From Clitopilus passeckerianus (lineage: Eukaryota; Basidiomycota; Agaricomycetes; Agaricales; Entolomataceae): DNA of 64,000 bases. The stretch is from positions 1 to 64,000 of the forward strand of contig CALYLX010000127.1 of assembly GCA_944990035.1 (NCBI GenBank), in the 5' to 3' direction. Position 1 is the first letter of the stretch; every line of letters begins with the position of its first letter. Shown here one piece after another: positions 1-11,868 of the stretch. The notes below the pieces were generated by a model, which was not told the DNA's origin, made no database searches, and saw only the letters and a list, made by a program, of their open reading frames with translations. A program made the translations under genes and the position numbers.

Positions 1-62
1 CTTCGTTCAGTTACGTATTGCTAAGGTTAATTGCGTCCTGTTACGAGAACTCATCAGCACCT
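1..62 (+). other. Untrimmed nanopore adapter and native barcode (not genomic)
   Basis: Bases 1-22 match the 3' part of the Oxford Nanopore ligation adapter, ending in TTACGTATTGCT. Bases 23-30 are AAGGTTAA and bases 55-62 are CAGCACCT, the two flanks used in ONT native barcoding. The 24 bases between them (31-54) match, from memory, native barcode 20. The telomere repeat starts right after. This is a library-preparation sequence left on the contig end and should be trimmed. It implies that the adapter was ligated to a DNA end lying in the telomere. Confidence 0.93.
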
Positions 63-209
63 AAACCTAAACCCTAAACCCTAAACCCTAAACCCTAAAC
101 CCTAAACCCTAAACCCTAAACCCTAAACCCTAAACCCTAAACCCTAAACCCTAAACCCTAAACCCTAAACCCTAAACCCTAAATTAACCCTAAACCCTAA
201 ACCCTAAAC
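63..209 (+). repeat. Telomeric repeat array, CCCTAAA 7-mer
   Basis: About 21 near-perfect copies of CCCTAAA lie head to tail, equivalent to TTTAGGG read toward the chromosome end. One short first unit (CCTAAA) and one degenerate junction near 181-190 (AAATTAACCC) break the pattern. The C-rich strand reads inward from the left end, as expected for a left telomere. The unit is the plant-type 7-mer; most fungi carry TTAGGG. Nanopore base calling is known to distort telomere repeats, so the unit length needs independent confirmation. Confidence 0.95.
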
Positions 210-1501
210 GCATTTCCTTACATTCCGACCTGCGAGAAAGGCGAGGTCGTACAGGCGATCTCGAACCCACCATGCTGTTGCGTATACTATTGTTGTGTTC
301 CAGCCGAGTAGTCGAGGGAGTGTTGATTCATGGCGGGCATAAAAGCAGAATAAATGGAATGGTTGAATTCTCGACGGTGCGAATGGACGTTACAAAGCAT
401 GATTGGTTATGGGACTACGGACGAGTATTCACTTAAGCTACTTGAGTACAGATAAGGCTTGAGGATCCAGACGTCGGGTTACAACAACGTCTTGCGGCGT
501 TAAACCTGCCCCTTCCAATTGGGATGCTACCTTCGCATGAAATACCTAGCTGTGCCCTAAAGCCCGTTAGCATCCTAGTGCACAAGCGAGAGATCGCCAA
601 TCAAAGCTCAAATATACGGTTGAGCCAGGGCATGTAGCACCAACGATCAGAGATGCTCTGAGGGATTCGGGAAGTTACGAGTCTTGACGAAAATCATCGA
701 CGAGTGGCATAGCAAGCAACGAAGCGAGACTAGGAGAATGCGATGGGGAGGGAAAGCATGACGTTTGTGCCAGAGATCGGACCAACCGAAGGACTAAATG
801 AAATCCACGATACACCCCAGGAAGAAGTTTAGATTCGACCTAGATTTACGCTCCTTCGAACGTTCGTCGCATTGGAGCGGCTGAGCTCTAGCTAATTCTC
901 CGAGTATGTCAGAGTTCAAGATATGACGGTCGTTCCTGTCAGGCATAGCTTCTGGGTCCCAGTTTTGTTCAGTGGTCCAGGCCAGTGTAATGACATTCGA
1001 TCAAGTACGGCATCAGTTCGGGTTATCGTCATTCATAGAGTTGGTGCTGAACGTGGCTTGCAGCACGATATGACGAGTTGGCGCAGATAGTTACTGCGGG
1101 ATTGGGCACGAGGATGATGGCCGGGCAAATATGACGAAGGTGACATGTCAGGTCGCTTCCATGCGAACAAGAAAGGCCTTGGCAGACAAAACTTCAAGTT
1201 ATCGCACCAGGAGGTATAGTCCATAAGTACCGTTGACATCGCAGGGATGGCCAAGTAAACCGAGCCAGGCGAGGCTGTTGACGGTTGTTAGGGCAATCCC
1301 GGTCAACGGTGGACGCATCCGTCGGGACAAGTGGGTTATCGGCCAGCTTATGGGTGTTGCATTTTCCAAGAAACCTTCTGAGCAACAGTGTACTCACGAG
1401 TGTGGAGAAGGCTTTATAATTGAATGGCGGCATGTGGGATGGGGATGATTGGCCGTGTCGAAGACCGCATGCGATAACCGAACTAAGCCGGAACGAGGTT
1501 G
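210..1501. other. Subtelomeric spacer, no supported gene
   Basis: This is non-repetitive sequence between the telomere array and the first gene. Only short open frames without recognisable domains are present, including frames antisense to the 5' part of the KRE6-like gene. No tandem repeat and no RecQ-helicase-like subtelomeric gene was seen. Confidence 0.5.
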
Positions 1502-4277
1502 ATGGCGACAAAGCGTGATTATGTAACCAAAGCAGCGCTGTTTTCCCTTCCCCACTTTCCCTCAACGCCAGCAACGACACCGACGGCGCAAGCTCAGCTC
1601 AGCTCGATGGAGGGAGGCGGCAACAACGACTACGCTTCAAATCCGCCTAGCCCAGGCCTCAGAGCAATGGAAGACACACGGCTGCTGGATCCGTCGTCGC
1701 CAAAGTCCCCGTCTCCACAAACGAGCTCGTCACTCTCGTCAAGACCGTCACGAGCAGTGTCCACTGCTTCTTTCGTTTCTTCCCCCCTCAACCCACAATC
1801 TCCGCCAGCGGGACCTCCTGCTCAGAACCCTTTCTCCTCCACACGGTCGCGCCCTAACTCAAGAGCAAGTCATCTTGAGCTTGCAGGTTCCCACCTGAGG
1901 GAGTCAACATACCCGGCATCGCCAACATTTCCAACTGGCTTAGGCATGGCAGGAGGCGGTGGGAATCGTGGCTCCATGGTCCTGTACCGGCTAGCGTCCG
2001 AAGACGATACCCTGCCCTCTGGCATGAGGACACCAGGCTCGTTTGCTCGAGAATCTGCCCTCCTCATACCCCCAAAATTCCCTGGCAATTATCGGGATTC
2101 GACGATATCGTCGTCTGGCTCGAGTATCATGTCACTGGACTCGAAATACCCCCTCTCAAATCGAGACTCTGCATTCCCCACCATACCCCGAGGATTTGTA
2201 CCCTACGAATACGACCCTGCTTTGGACCTCATGGACCCCGTTGACGAAGAAGACCGCCTACACGACCCCAAGGAACACGGAAACCGCGGCAACAGGTTCC
2301 CGTGGAGAGGTGTTGTCAACATCTTCATGTTGCTCGCCCTCATTCTCGCATTACTCTGCCTCTTCATCCTCTACCCCGTCATCACGTTCTATCGTAACGA
2401 GGCCAAGAACGCGAAGATTGACGGGAATATTCGCATCAACGGTACTGGTCAAGCGCCAGTTCTCTTCCAGATGCCTGAACTCATCGACCTGGACACTCCA
2501 GAAGATGCCAAGACCAGAACGGGCTACGACGGCAAGGAATACGAACTTGTCTTCTCAGACGAGTTCTCCACCCCAGGGCGCACCTTCTACCCTGGCGACG
2601 ACCCATTTTGGGAAGCCGTCGACCTCTGGTACGGTGCCACTGCCGACCTTGAGTGGTATGACCCATCGCAGGTGACCACCCGCGACGGCAAGCTGGTCAT
2701 TACCATGGACTCGGCGGATACCCTAACTGCTGGCTTGACACCCAGTGAGTCCAATTTGACCATTTTGCAGGCCCCTTGCTGACGTTTACTCCAGACTCCA
2801 CAGCTCCGTTTACTACCAACGAGAACCACCTACTGCAGTACCGCAGCGGCATGCTGCAGTCCTGGAACAAGTTCTGCTTCAGCAGCGGCTATATCGAAGT
2901 TAGCGTCGTTCTCCCTGGCCCTAACGAAGATACCCAAGGCTACGTATGTATACCCGAATATTTTCGCACTCTGCCCTTCTCTTATGTCTTTCTCAGTGGC
3001 CTGGCGCGTGGACAATGGGAAATCTGGCCAGACCAGGTTACCCAGCGACGACCGACGGAATGTGGCCGTACACGTAACTTTCAAAACATTGCTCTCGCCA
3101 GGTTACCCTGTTGACCGTTTCTCGCAGTTACTCAACGTGTGATGTTGGAACCTTCCCCAACCAGACAACGAAGGACAAATTAGGTCCTCCAGCAGCCCTC
3201 CATTCTGACATGTCTCGTGAGAAGTACAACTACGAACTCAGCTGGCTAAGCGGCCAACGGCTAAGGTACAGCTGGCTATTCTTGTCATTCGACTTTTTGC
3301 TCACTGTCATCTGCCTTCAGCGCCTGTTCGTGCCCGGGATCCGACCATCCTGGTCCAGCGGTCACCAAGGGTCGTGGTGCGCCAGAAATCGACATCTTTG
3401 AAGCTGAGAAGGACAAGGACAATGACTACGGCCACGTCGTCTCCCAGAGCGCCCAGTTCGCACCGTTCTCGCACGATTACGTTTACCTCAATGATACACC
3501 TGACCAGTGGTTCATTAACGACCCTACGGTGACAAGGGCGAATAAGTATCGTGGTTCTGCCGTGTATGTGGTTTCCCTCTCCGTCGCTGCCACGCCTTCT
3601 CATCCTCCATTCTAGTCAACAAGCCGTCTCGGGCCTGACGAAGCTGCCTTCGGACATGTTCCAGGGCTCAAATCCCCAACGATTTGTCAAGATGGGATTC
3701 GAATATTGGGCAAACCCCAACAACGTAGACGAAGGCTACATCTCATGGATGGTGGACGGCAAGCAGACCTCCCGCGTTGGCGCAACTGCCGTCCCCGCCG
3801 ATCAAGGTACGGACGGCAGTGGCGTTGGTCAAAGGTTGATCCCTGAGGAGCCAATGAGCATCGTTCTTAACTTGGGTATCTCGGGTACGTTTTCGTCTCT
3901 CCCCCAGTTGAACCTTCCCCTAATGTGTTTTCTCTTCCTCTAGCGAATTGGCAGACTATCGACACGGCATCAATGCAGTTCCCTGCCGAATTCTTGATCG
4001 ACTACGTTCGTGTGTACCAACGTAAGGGATCCCAGAATATTGGCTGCGACCCCAAGGACTACCCCACGGCGGACTACATCAAGAGACACATTGAGGCTTA
4101 CCAGGGTTAGATCTTAATAACACCCTCACGTTTGGGCTCTCGCTGACCGTTCTTGTAGATGTCAACATGACGACCTGGCAGTGGCCTATACCCGTCAATC
4201 AATTGGTATGTCTTTTGTTATTCTCCTTCCGGCCATCAGCTCATTGTTTTTTACAGTATAACGACGGTGTTTGCTAA
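1502..4277 (+). CDS. KRE6/SKN1-like beta-glucan synthesis-associated GH16 protein
   Basis: A type II membrane protein of the KRE6/SKN1 family, needed for beta-1,6-glucan assembly in the fungal wall and acting in the ER, Golgi or plasma membrane. The model has nine exons: 1502-2744, 2795-2943, 2997-3073, 3128-3265, 3321-3563, 3616-3884, 3944-4105, 4159-4205 and 4257-4277, giving 782 aa. The first 260 or so residues are a Ser/Pro-rich cytoplasmic tail, followed by one membrane helix ([20 protein letters not shown]) and a lumenal GH16 fold. Family landmarks are [34 protein letters not shown], the GH16 catalytic-type motif EIDIFEAE, and [14 protein letters not shown] near the C-terminus. All introns are 50-59 nt GT-AG. 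An in-frame ATG at 1607 (MEGGG) is an alternative start. It is the first gene from the telomere and looks intact. Confidence 0.93.
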
Positions 4278-5335
4278 TCGTCACCAGCACGGACATATCG
4301 TACGAGACGACCGAACTTTATGTTGTCGTCGACCCACTTCGCCCACGACTAGTTATATGTTCCAGACACCAAAACCATCGCATACCTTATAGCATTGTTT
4401 AAACAGCCACGCTCTCTCAATCGCTCATCGTTGCATACTTACTGCACCGGATTCGACCTACAATACACACACTGGGACCTGATTTATTATTGACTATACT
4501 TGCTTCTCGTCGCTCTTTTACTTCGCCGTCGATGATTTATATATTGTTCTGTTCATGTCGTCGAGGCAGGGCGAGTACTTTCTTACAATATTCTTATTGC
4601 CACGCCGTACCACCTCTGTTTCCTCGGATGGACAGTTTTTTCTTATTTACAGGTTACATGTGATGTTGTGTACATAGCTGAAGAAAAGAAATACCTGAGC
4701 TAATTGCAAGTCGGAATCGTTGCACACCCGTTAAAAAGTACTTATTTGAGTATTGGTCCTACATGCAAATTAAGAGACTGATACGACTCGCAACTAGTGG
4801 CAAGATTAGAGGCTTCAATATATTCCTGAAGACCTTTCAAAGTCTGGACTACAGTATACAAGTTTGGAAGTAGTGTCGGTAGCTAAGGTGAAGTGCCCAG
4901 CACCACCGTGGGTATCGTAAGAGTGGTATTATCGTGAGTTCGATCAAAGAAAAATTTTGGGTTCAAGCATGGTTTTCAGGGGAAAGCGAAGCGTGCCAGC
5001 GGTCTCAGCAAAGGATAAGAATCGGTTGAGCTGATAAAGCGTTGTGGGGACCCGCCAGGAACCCGGCTTTAGCGTAGAAGAGTCATAAATTCTGTGGACT
5101 TGTCAGAGAAAGTACCATACGACGACGTAGGAGCTTTCCGTACCGAGGTATGGCATGCCCCCAATGGACCAGACCGTCAGTAAGCAGCGAAGGGGCTTCG
5201 TTCCGAAGTCCTAACCGATCCAGGGATAAACGTAAAGTATCCCAGTATACGCCCTCTCTATCAATGAATGCCGAGATCCATGAGAGGGCCCAGGGTTTTG
5301 TCCATGTCTGGTGGAAAGGGGGTCTTGTAACAAGA
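4278..5335. other. Intergenic, no supported gene
   Basis: AT-rich 3' flank of the KRE6-like gene followed by unremarkable sequence. No open frame with a recognisable domain, no RNA gene and no repeat was seen. Confidence 0.4.
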
Positions 5336-6343
5336 TCAGAGGAAACACATCACGGGAGGAAGTAGAATGGCGAACCTGCACAAATGAAGGAGTGTTGTAC
5401 AGATGTCCATGAGGATCTCGTTGGGAGGAGCCTCTTCACACACCAATGAGTGGGCAATATTCTCAGCGTACTGGTGCAAGGAACTCCCTTTTGAGAGAGC
5501 CGCCAGTTGAGTGTTCAACTTGTGTATCGAGGTGTCTGCTACCGTCCGAATAAGAGACCAAAATACCTCCCGTAGAAGAAGACGATCGTCAGATACAGGG
5601 ATGAAAAGCTGACTAAGGGACAGTTCCACGAATTGACGGAACGAAGCTGAAGCTATCCAGTCGTCCATCTCTGTCACTTCAATGGAGGGATATACCAAGC
5701 CATCTTCACGATGAAGTACCGCGGAAAGAAATGCGGTCAGTGCGATTAGGCCTTGCTCTCGTGCCTGAATAGATGACGCTCTGGAAACGAACATGATTTA
5801 TAGTCATGAAAATATGCACTAGGGGCAACTTACTCAAGTTGGGTTTTCTCCAAACGTATTAAAGCGCATAGGAATGTCCGTGAATCTTCAATGTGTAGTG
5901 CTTGGATGACGAGAACGAGTTTCGGGGCTTGGTGAAAGTGTATGTGGGACAGGAGACATTCTAATGCGCCTCTTCGGATGGACTCCTGGAATGAGGGATT
6001 CCTGGTGAGAGTTAGAGGGAACTCCAATGAGAATGGTTACAAGATCTTACACCACGAATTCGACAAGTTCACGATAGACATCAATGTTGATGACGTCGGG
6101 GGCTATTGGTTGCGAGATAAGCCTAGTAAGATTTGCCAGCCGCACTCTGAGGACGATGTAGTCCACGCCACGTATGGTAGCTGATCCTAGTGCCTTGATT
6201 GCTCGCCCTGATATTTCCCCCGTCCCAGGAATCGTGCTCGACGAGGTGACTGTGCCTGACGAGGTCGTTACGGTGCCATACGAAAGGTAAGATGATAGAG
6301 AGAGGTTCGTGACATTGAGGGAACTGCGTAGAATCGTCGTCAT
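5336..6343 (-). CDS. Hypothetical 301-aa protein, three exons
   Basis: Not recognised. The reverse-strand model has exons 6343-6051, 6001-5834 and 5780-5336. Its two introns (50 and 53 nt) have GTAAG-type donors, and the exon lengths sum to 906 nt, so the frame is maintained through to the stop. The N-terminus is Ser/Thr-rich (SYGTVTTSSGTVTSSST). The rest looks like alpha-helical repeats, for example LVLVIQALHIEDSRTFLCAL and SFRQFVELSLSQLFIPVSDD, resembling HEAT/ARM-type helical scaffolds. No catalytic motif is visible. The start at 6343 is the first ATG after an upstream in-frame stop, so a 5' exon could be missing. Codon structure across splice sites argues that this is a real gene; function is unknown. 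Confidence 0.6.
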
Positions 6344-6814
6344 AGATTCATAGGAGCGCAATGAGGTGCTTCACGAAGGAGGCCAGGTATATAAGTTATG
6401 ACCAGTTGCACAGCATCAGACTAAATTGAGAACTCGCAACACAGCCTTGAGATAGGCTTCGTTCGTGCTAGTCAGGAGCTTTTTCAGGTTCTGAAGGTCG
6501 CGGGTAGCTTATGAGAGAACCATAAGCATGACTTGTATATGGTTCAGCAAATTCCAACCTTAGAAATAGTACGACTATGAAGGAATTGGCACCTAACCGT
6601 CAGTTCCATCCACATTGTGCATCGAGCAGCACTGGCGCTCATAAGTTACATCAGAAGCAATCTGATGAGTCTGATCGTCAATAGTGGAGGCAGAGATGCT
6701 GGGTCGGAACAGTAGGTAGAATTTCGCAGCATCAAATACAATGAACTGTTCAACTGTCCTAAGGTTGTTCCGCCACCCCTTTGCACCTGAGAGGTACCGA
6801 AGGAACGGCGACAA

Positions 6815-7391
6815 TCATTCTGGGATGGTTTCTCCTCCCTTATGCTCGGTAAATTTCGTCTTTCCATCACGAATATCGACAACGCGTTGGGAGTAGAAGA
6901 TATGACAGCTACGAGATCTCTGAGTCCGCCAACATTATTGGTAGAAAATAGCATCCCTCACGTAGGATAGAAGTCGATGAGCGTTGGGAACATCATCAGC
7001 ATCGTCCTCCCCTCGTCCATTAGTGGTGTTCTACAATTTCTGCAAGCTACCTTACACGGTAGATCTGACGTCGTAGGCTTCATGATGGATTGCTTCTCTT
7101 GCGAGTTCCAGCACACGAGATTGTCTTGACCCCCGGCAAACCATACATCTGTCTTTTCAAAGATTGCTGCCTTACCAAGAGCGTTAGTCAGGATGTAAAG
7201 CAGTACCCAGGAAAGGAACATACCCACTGAAACGGGGCGGCATGAAGTCGCTGACAGCTTGTACAGTGGCAAAACTTCGCATCCAGCGGTTTTGTGCGTG
7301 AGATGTAGAACTTGACTTCCCCGCAGGTGCATGCTCCGCTGTGCAATTTTCTGAATTTAGATCCAGGTTTCTGGTAGGGAGGTCGATCCAT
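6815..7391 (-). CDS. GFA / CENP-V domain zinc protein (Mss4-like fold)
   Basis: A 159-aa member of the glutathione-dependent formaldehyde-activating enzyme (GFA)/CENP-V family, small zinc proteins with an Mss4-like fold. Exons are 7391-7224, 7170-6962 and 6917-6815, and the lengths sum to 480 nt. Zinc ligands expected for the family are present: CTCG, CHCTSCQ, and CRNC inside LPCKVACRNCRTPLMDEGR. The characteristic end RVVDIRDGKTKF lies in the third exon, reached by a 44-nt intron whose acceptor is CAGAG. Without that intron the protein would stop early at FYPT. Most fungal members have no proven substrate, so a formaldehyde or glutathione role should not be assumed. The start at 7391 (MDRPPYQKPG) is the nearest ATG before the zinc motifs. 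Confidence 0.85.
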
Positions 7392-9226
7392 TTGTGACTG
7401 AGTACTGAAGTACTGATGCCTTGAGGTTGATGAATTTCGATCGAAGTCAATCAACGAAGTCTAGTGACTACGTCATTTATTTGCCTATGCCAGGACGGAC
7501 AAATGACTTATATGACGTCGCCCAGATCTTCCAGATTTTCTCTCGCCGAACTATTGTCTATCCTAGAACATTTCCTATAAGTAAAGGTGTCCTTTACGTA
7601 AGCCCCCCTTCGCTCGGGCTCGGTTGAGGAAGGTAGTCGTGCTTGTGATGGCTGAGCATTCGGAAAAGTTGGAGGAAATCTACTGGCTACGACCTTTCTC
7701 GTTGCGTGCTCCATAGTTCATTTGCCCTCGTTGAGGGCCCTTGCGTCGTGATGCAATATACGCCGTTGACGACAGAGCTTCCATCATCAAAGAAGAATGT
7801 CAAACTACCTCTGGCCCCACTCAATAGGTCTGCCGAAAATTAGAGCCGAACTAAGTAGATGTAAGGCCGCTTTAGGCTTTACTTTCAAGGAATGGCAAGG
7901 TAAAGATAGGTTTTTATGGCAAGCGCAATTATGGCACGATTGCGCTTGCATCATCGAACATCAGGGGGACAAGAGGGAAGTAAACCTCTTATCTGGGACA
8001 CCAATTGCCTTCCTATAATTCCGCCAGGATATCGTCGGGTGTGTAGCCTCCATCCATGAGGATCGCGAGTCAATGAGACGTTTACGGACGTGGAAGCCTA
8101 CTTGTTTGATGGCAGGTTACTCAGGATCGACACGAGTTGACAAGGACGTGCTCGTGACAGCAAACTCTGTAGATATCGTATGGAAAGCCATCCTCTGAAA
8201 AGTACCGACGGATAGATGCATATATCTATGAAGGGCCATCACGATTGAAAAGAGCATCCGCGGTAGGCACATTGAGTAATTAATGGGTTGGTGATGATTA
8301 TCATGGGGTGAGCAAGTACAGAGGACTGTATGAGCACCAAATTTATCCAATGATCCGTACGCAGTGCCACTATCATCTGATGCCTAGGTATCACCGATTT
8401 GGTGTGGATTCTGTCGGTCGTGTTGAACATTTAGTGACTAGTCCTTGGAGTTTGACTCCCCGTTGCTATGCGAGGAGTTAAAGTTGGCTTGGAGATATGG
8501 ACGTAATTCGGAACCGAGAAGAGGGTCGCGAAGTCGAGGAGGGCAAACCTCTGACTTCTGACGGTCACTCTATGGCTTGGATATAGGTATATTGCAGGCA
8601 TGCTGGTATCAGCGATGTGGCGCCCGACAAGGGCGCGTAATTGATATGTTTGAATGGCGTTACGAAGTATTGTTGGTCACGTGGAGGTCATACGGTGTAC
8701 GGGGCTTCCACGGCCACTTTTAACTTTGGACAACGATGTTGCAGCTTACCCTTGACTGGAAACATCAAACGCTCAAGCAACTTCGATACTCTGAGCTCTA
8801 CGATGAGTAAAAAGTCAATCAACTCGGGCGAAGAGTCCCGATCATTGAAGGATCAAACTCTCGGTGTTTCTCGATGAGACTGGCCTGATTTATCTTGTTC
8901 TTTGCCCATGCAACACCTGTTTCCCGGACGATCAACCGGCTAGCCTGAAACAGCTGTCTATTCGATTGAGAGATACAGGGCCGTACCGTCCTTCCGAATT
9001 CACTCTGACATACACTGGATGGGGATGAGATCGTTTGGTTCCTCGCATCCAGGGGTACGACGATGGTATCCTCTTCAACAAGTTCGCAACAGAAGGAACT
9101 AAATGTATGTGCCTTTCCCGCCCTTATTTAAACCTTACCGGTGAGCGGCTGAAGCTTCTTTGTCATTCGTATATATACTTACACCTCCCTATCTGCTAGC
9201 AAAACTCACCTTGTCCATCTTTCGCC
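7392..9226. other. Intergenic region with ALDH promoter at its right end
   Basis: No supported gene in about 1.8 kb; the short frames present show no domain or splice logic. Near the right end are TATTTAAA (9125-9132) and ATATATACTT (9171-9180), about 100 and 50 bases before the ALDH start. Either could serve as a TATA element. Confidence 0.4.
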
Positions 9227-11515
9227 ATGCCCGCCACCTTTTCATATACGTTTGACACCGCTGTCTATAAGGGTACCTCCACCCTCAATACTGGGTACGT
9301 ATAATTGGCCCCTGTGTGACACTCTGCTCATCTCATTTGTCACAGTCTTTTTATCGGTGGTAAATGGGTGGAGCCCATCGAGCCCTCGGAAATCGAGATC
9401 ATCAATCCTGGTGAGTCGACACTACGTTTGATGAAACTTGAATACAGGGCTAACGGATCCTTGTCAGCGACTGGCCGTGTCATCACCTCCGTCGCAGCAG
9501 GCTCTGCTAAAGACGTCGACATCGCTGTCGCTGCTGCTCGCAAGGTGGCCGGATTTTCTTTCCGACACACAGGCCAACGCTGACATGTTCGTCTTCTAGG
9601 CTTACAGAACGTCGTGGGGTTTGAAATGCCCAGGATCTGTCCGTGGAAGGCTACTCAACAAACTAGCTGATCTCGTCGAGCAGCACGCTGATGAGCTAGC
9701 TGCCCTAGAGGCTCTTGATGTCGGTGAGCAGCGGTTTGCCGAGCTGCTCTCGTCTAGTCTGCTAATACGAACTTCAGGGAAGGTATATGCTAAGGCCAAA
9801 GCGGCCGATGTTGGGACATCCCTCGCACTTCTTCGTTACTACGCAGGTTGGGCGGATAAGATCCACGGTAAAACCATCGAGGTCGGCCTGACTTCTTTCA
9901 CGGCGACCATCGCCTAACTATGGATACAGACAGATGAATCAAAACTTGCGTACACGCGCCACGAACCATTCGGAGTCGTCGTGAGTACAAAGAAACGGCT
10001 TACACTCAATTGATGATTCTTAGACGATGAATAGGGTCAGATCATTCCTTGGAATCTACCTCTCGTGAGCCTTACTGCACCCACCTGCGAGCCCGTCTCA
10101 CGGTCCTCCAGCTTATGGTCGCCATGAAAGTTGCCCCTGCACTCGCCACAGGAAATACCATCGTTTTGAAGGTGTGTAATGTCCATGCATCGAGGGACAT
10201 CACTAACAGGATCATCTCAGCCTTCCGAAATTACACCTTTGACTGCGCTCAGGTTCGCCGATTTCGTGAATGAAGCTGGTTTCCCACCGGGTGTCGTCAA
10301 CATTGTCAATGGCTATGGTGAGGAGGGTTGTAAGCGAAAGATTTCCTCTATTGACTCTTCTATAGGCGACACGGTTGGCAATGCGATCTCATATCACCCC
10401 AATATCGACAAGATCGCGTTTACGGGAAGCACCTTGACTGGTCGCAAGGTCATGAAGGCTTCTGCGGAGAGCAACTTGAAAGTCGTTTCCCTGGAACTCG
10501 GAGGGAAATCACCCACGATCATCTTCGATGATGCCGATTTGGAGCAGGCCGTGAAGTGGGCAGCGCATGGGATCTAGTGAGTGACTCTTCGGCTGCCTCC
10601 CTTTCTCGGCCTGACTGACACGACCTTCTTGCATCAGCTATAACATGGGTTCGTAATTGCGTCAATTAACCTCTGATGATTCTCTCAATGATATCATTCA
10701 GGTCAGGCTTGCATTGCCGGATCACGTATCTTCGTACAAGAGGGCATTTACGATCGGTTCTTGACCGAGTTTACCACGATATCCAAGGCTTTATCGGAGG
10801 CAACTGGTGACCCATTCACCCCTGGCACGTTACATGGACCTCAGGTGTCTCAAGCTCAATTCGATGTGGGTATTGTCTTCTACAGATTGGCCCTAGCTAA
10901 CCCTTTCCAGCGCGTGATGTCTTACATAGATTCCGGTATCCAAGATGGCGCTACCATTCATCTGGGTGGGGATCGATACGGCGAAGAAGGTTACTTCATT
11001 CAGCCGACTATTTTCACGAATGCGAAGCCAGAAATGAAGATCGTCCAGGAAGAGATATTCGGCCCCGTTGCCGCCATCATTCCTTTCAAGACAGAAGAAG
11101 GCGAGTTATCTACTCTCCCATTTTTTCACGATCTAACTTCTGCACAGAGGTCATCGAGGCGGCTAACAATTCCATTTATGGGCTAGCATGCAACATCTTC
11201 TCTGAGAATATCGGGAAAGCTCTACGGGTCGCTCATCAGATGGAGTCCGGTCAAGCTTGGGTAAGTCATACTTCTGACCTGGGATTCACGGTCACTGACG
11301 GCGTTCGCATTCAGATTAACTCTGCTCTGAAGCCCGAAGTGTCTGTTCCCTTCGGGGGTTACAAGCAATCGGGTATTGGTCGAGAGATGGGTGAATATGC
11401 TTTAGAAACGTCAGTGATCCCTAGCTTCGAAGTGATTGATTCCTCATTACTCATTCTATCCAATAGCTACACTCAAGTTAAGGCTATCCACGTCAACATA
11501 GGCCAGCGTATTTGA
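9227..11515 (+). CDS. Aldehyde dehydrogenase, NAD(P)-dependent
   Basis: Oxidises aldehydes to carboxylic acids with NAD(P)+; probably cytosolic, since no targeting peptide is seen. Sixteen exons give 502 aa, the normal length for the family: 9227-9294, 9346-9410, 9468-9544, 9600-9723, 9778-9881, 9930-9980, 10035-10064, 10112-10171, 10221-10317, 10366-10576, 10638-10648, 10702-10865, 10911-11100, 11148-11260, 11315-11409 and 11467-11515. Key motifs are [19 protein letters not shown], the cofactor-binding [22 protein letters not shown], the general-base Glu in [12 protein letters not shown], the nucleophile Cys in GQACIAGSR, and EEIFGPV. Exon 11 is only 11 nt and carries YYNMG just before the catalytic Cys. 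Intron 13 (11101-11147) begins GCGAGT, a GC-AG intron. The gene is intact. Confidence 0.94.
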
Positions 11516-11868
11516 ACTTGAGGTCACGAAACTTGTAATGTATAAGTATAATCTTGTAGACACTAAAGGCGAATTGTATAATTATCCGAATTGATTGATA
11601 ATGTGAACACATTCTGGATGAAACCCAACTTATCTTCGTTTAGAAGAAGATATAGCTCTATACTTTGGGGCGGTCATCTTCCCATGACCAAGTCGTCTCC
11701 ATGGCCTGTTCGATATCAAACGAATGTTCCAGTTCCCGTAATTGCGTTCTCGCCTCTTTTCGGGGAATTGACCGTCTAGTGAAACAGGCTGGATGACTGC
11801 GAGACGCAAGACAAATACATTATGTTATGGAGTACACGATGAAGTCCACGATGAACAACAGTAACAAC

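Noticed and set aside
2745..2770. Shorter 26-nt version of the first KRE6 intron
   Set aside because: Also in frame, but too short for splicing here; the 50-nt intron to 2794 fits the other introns.
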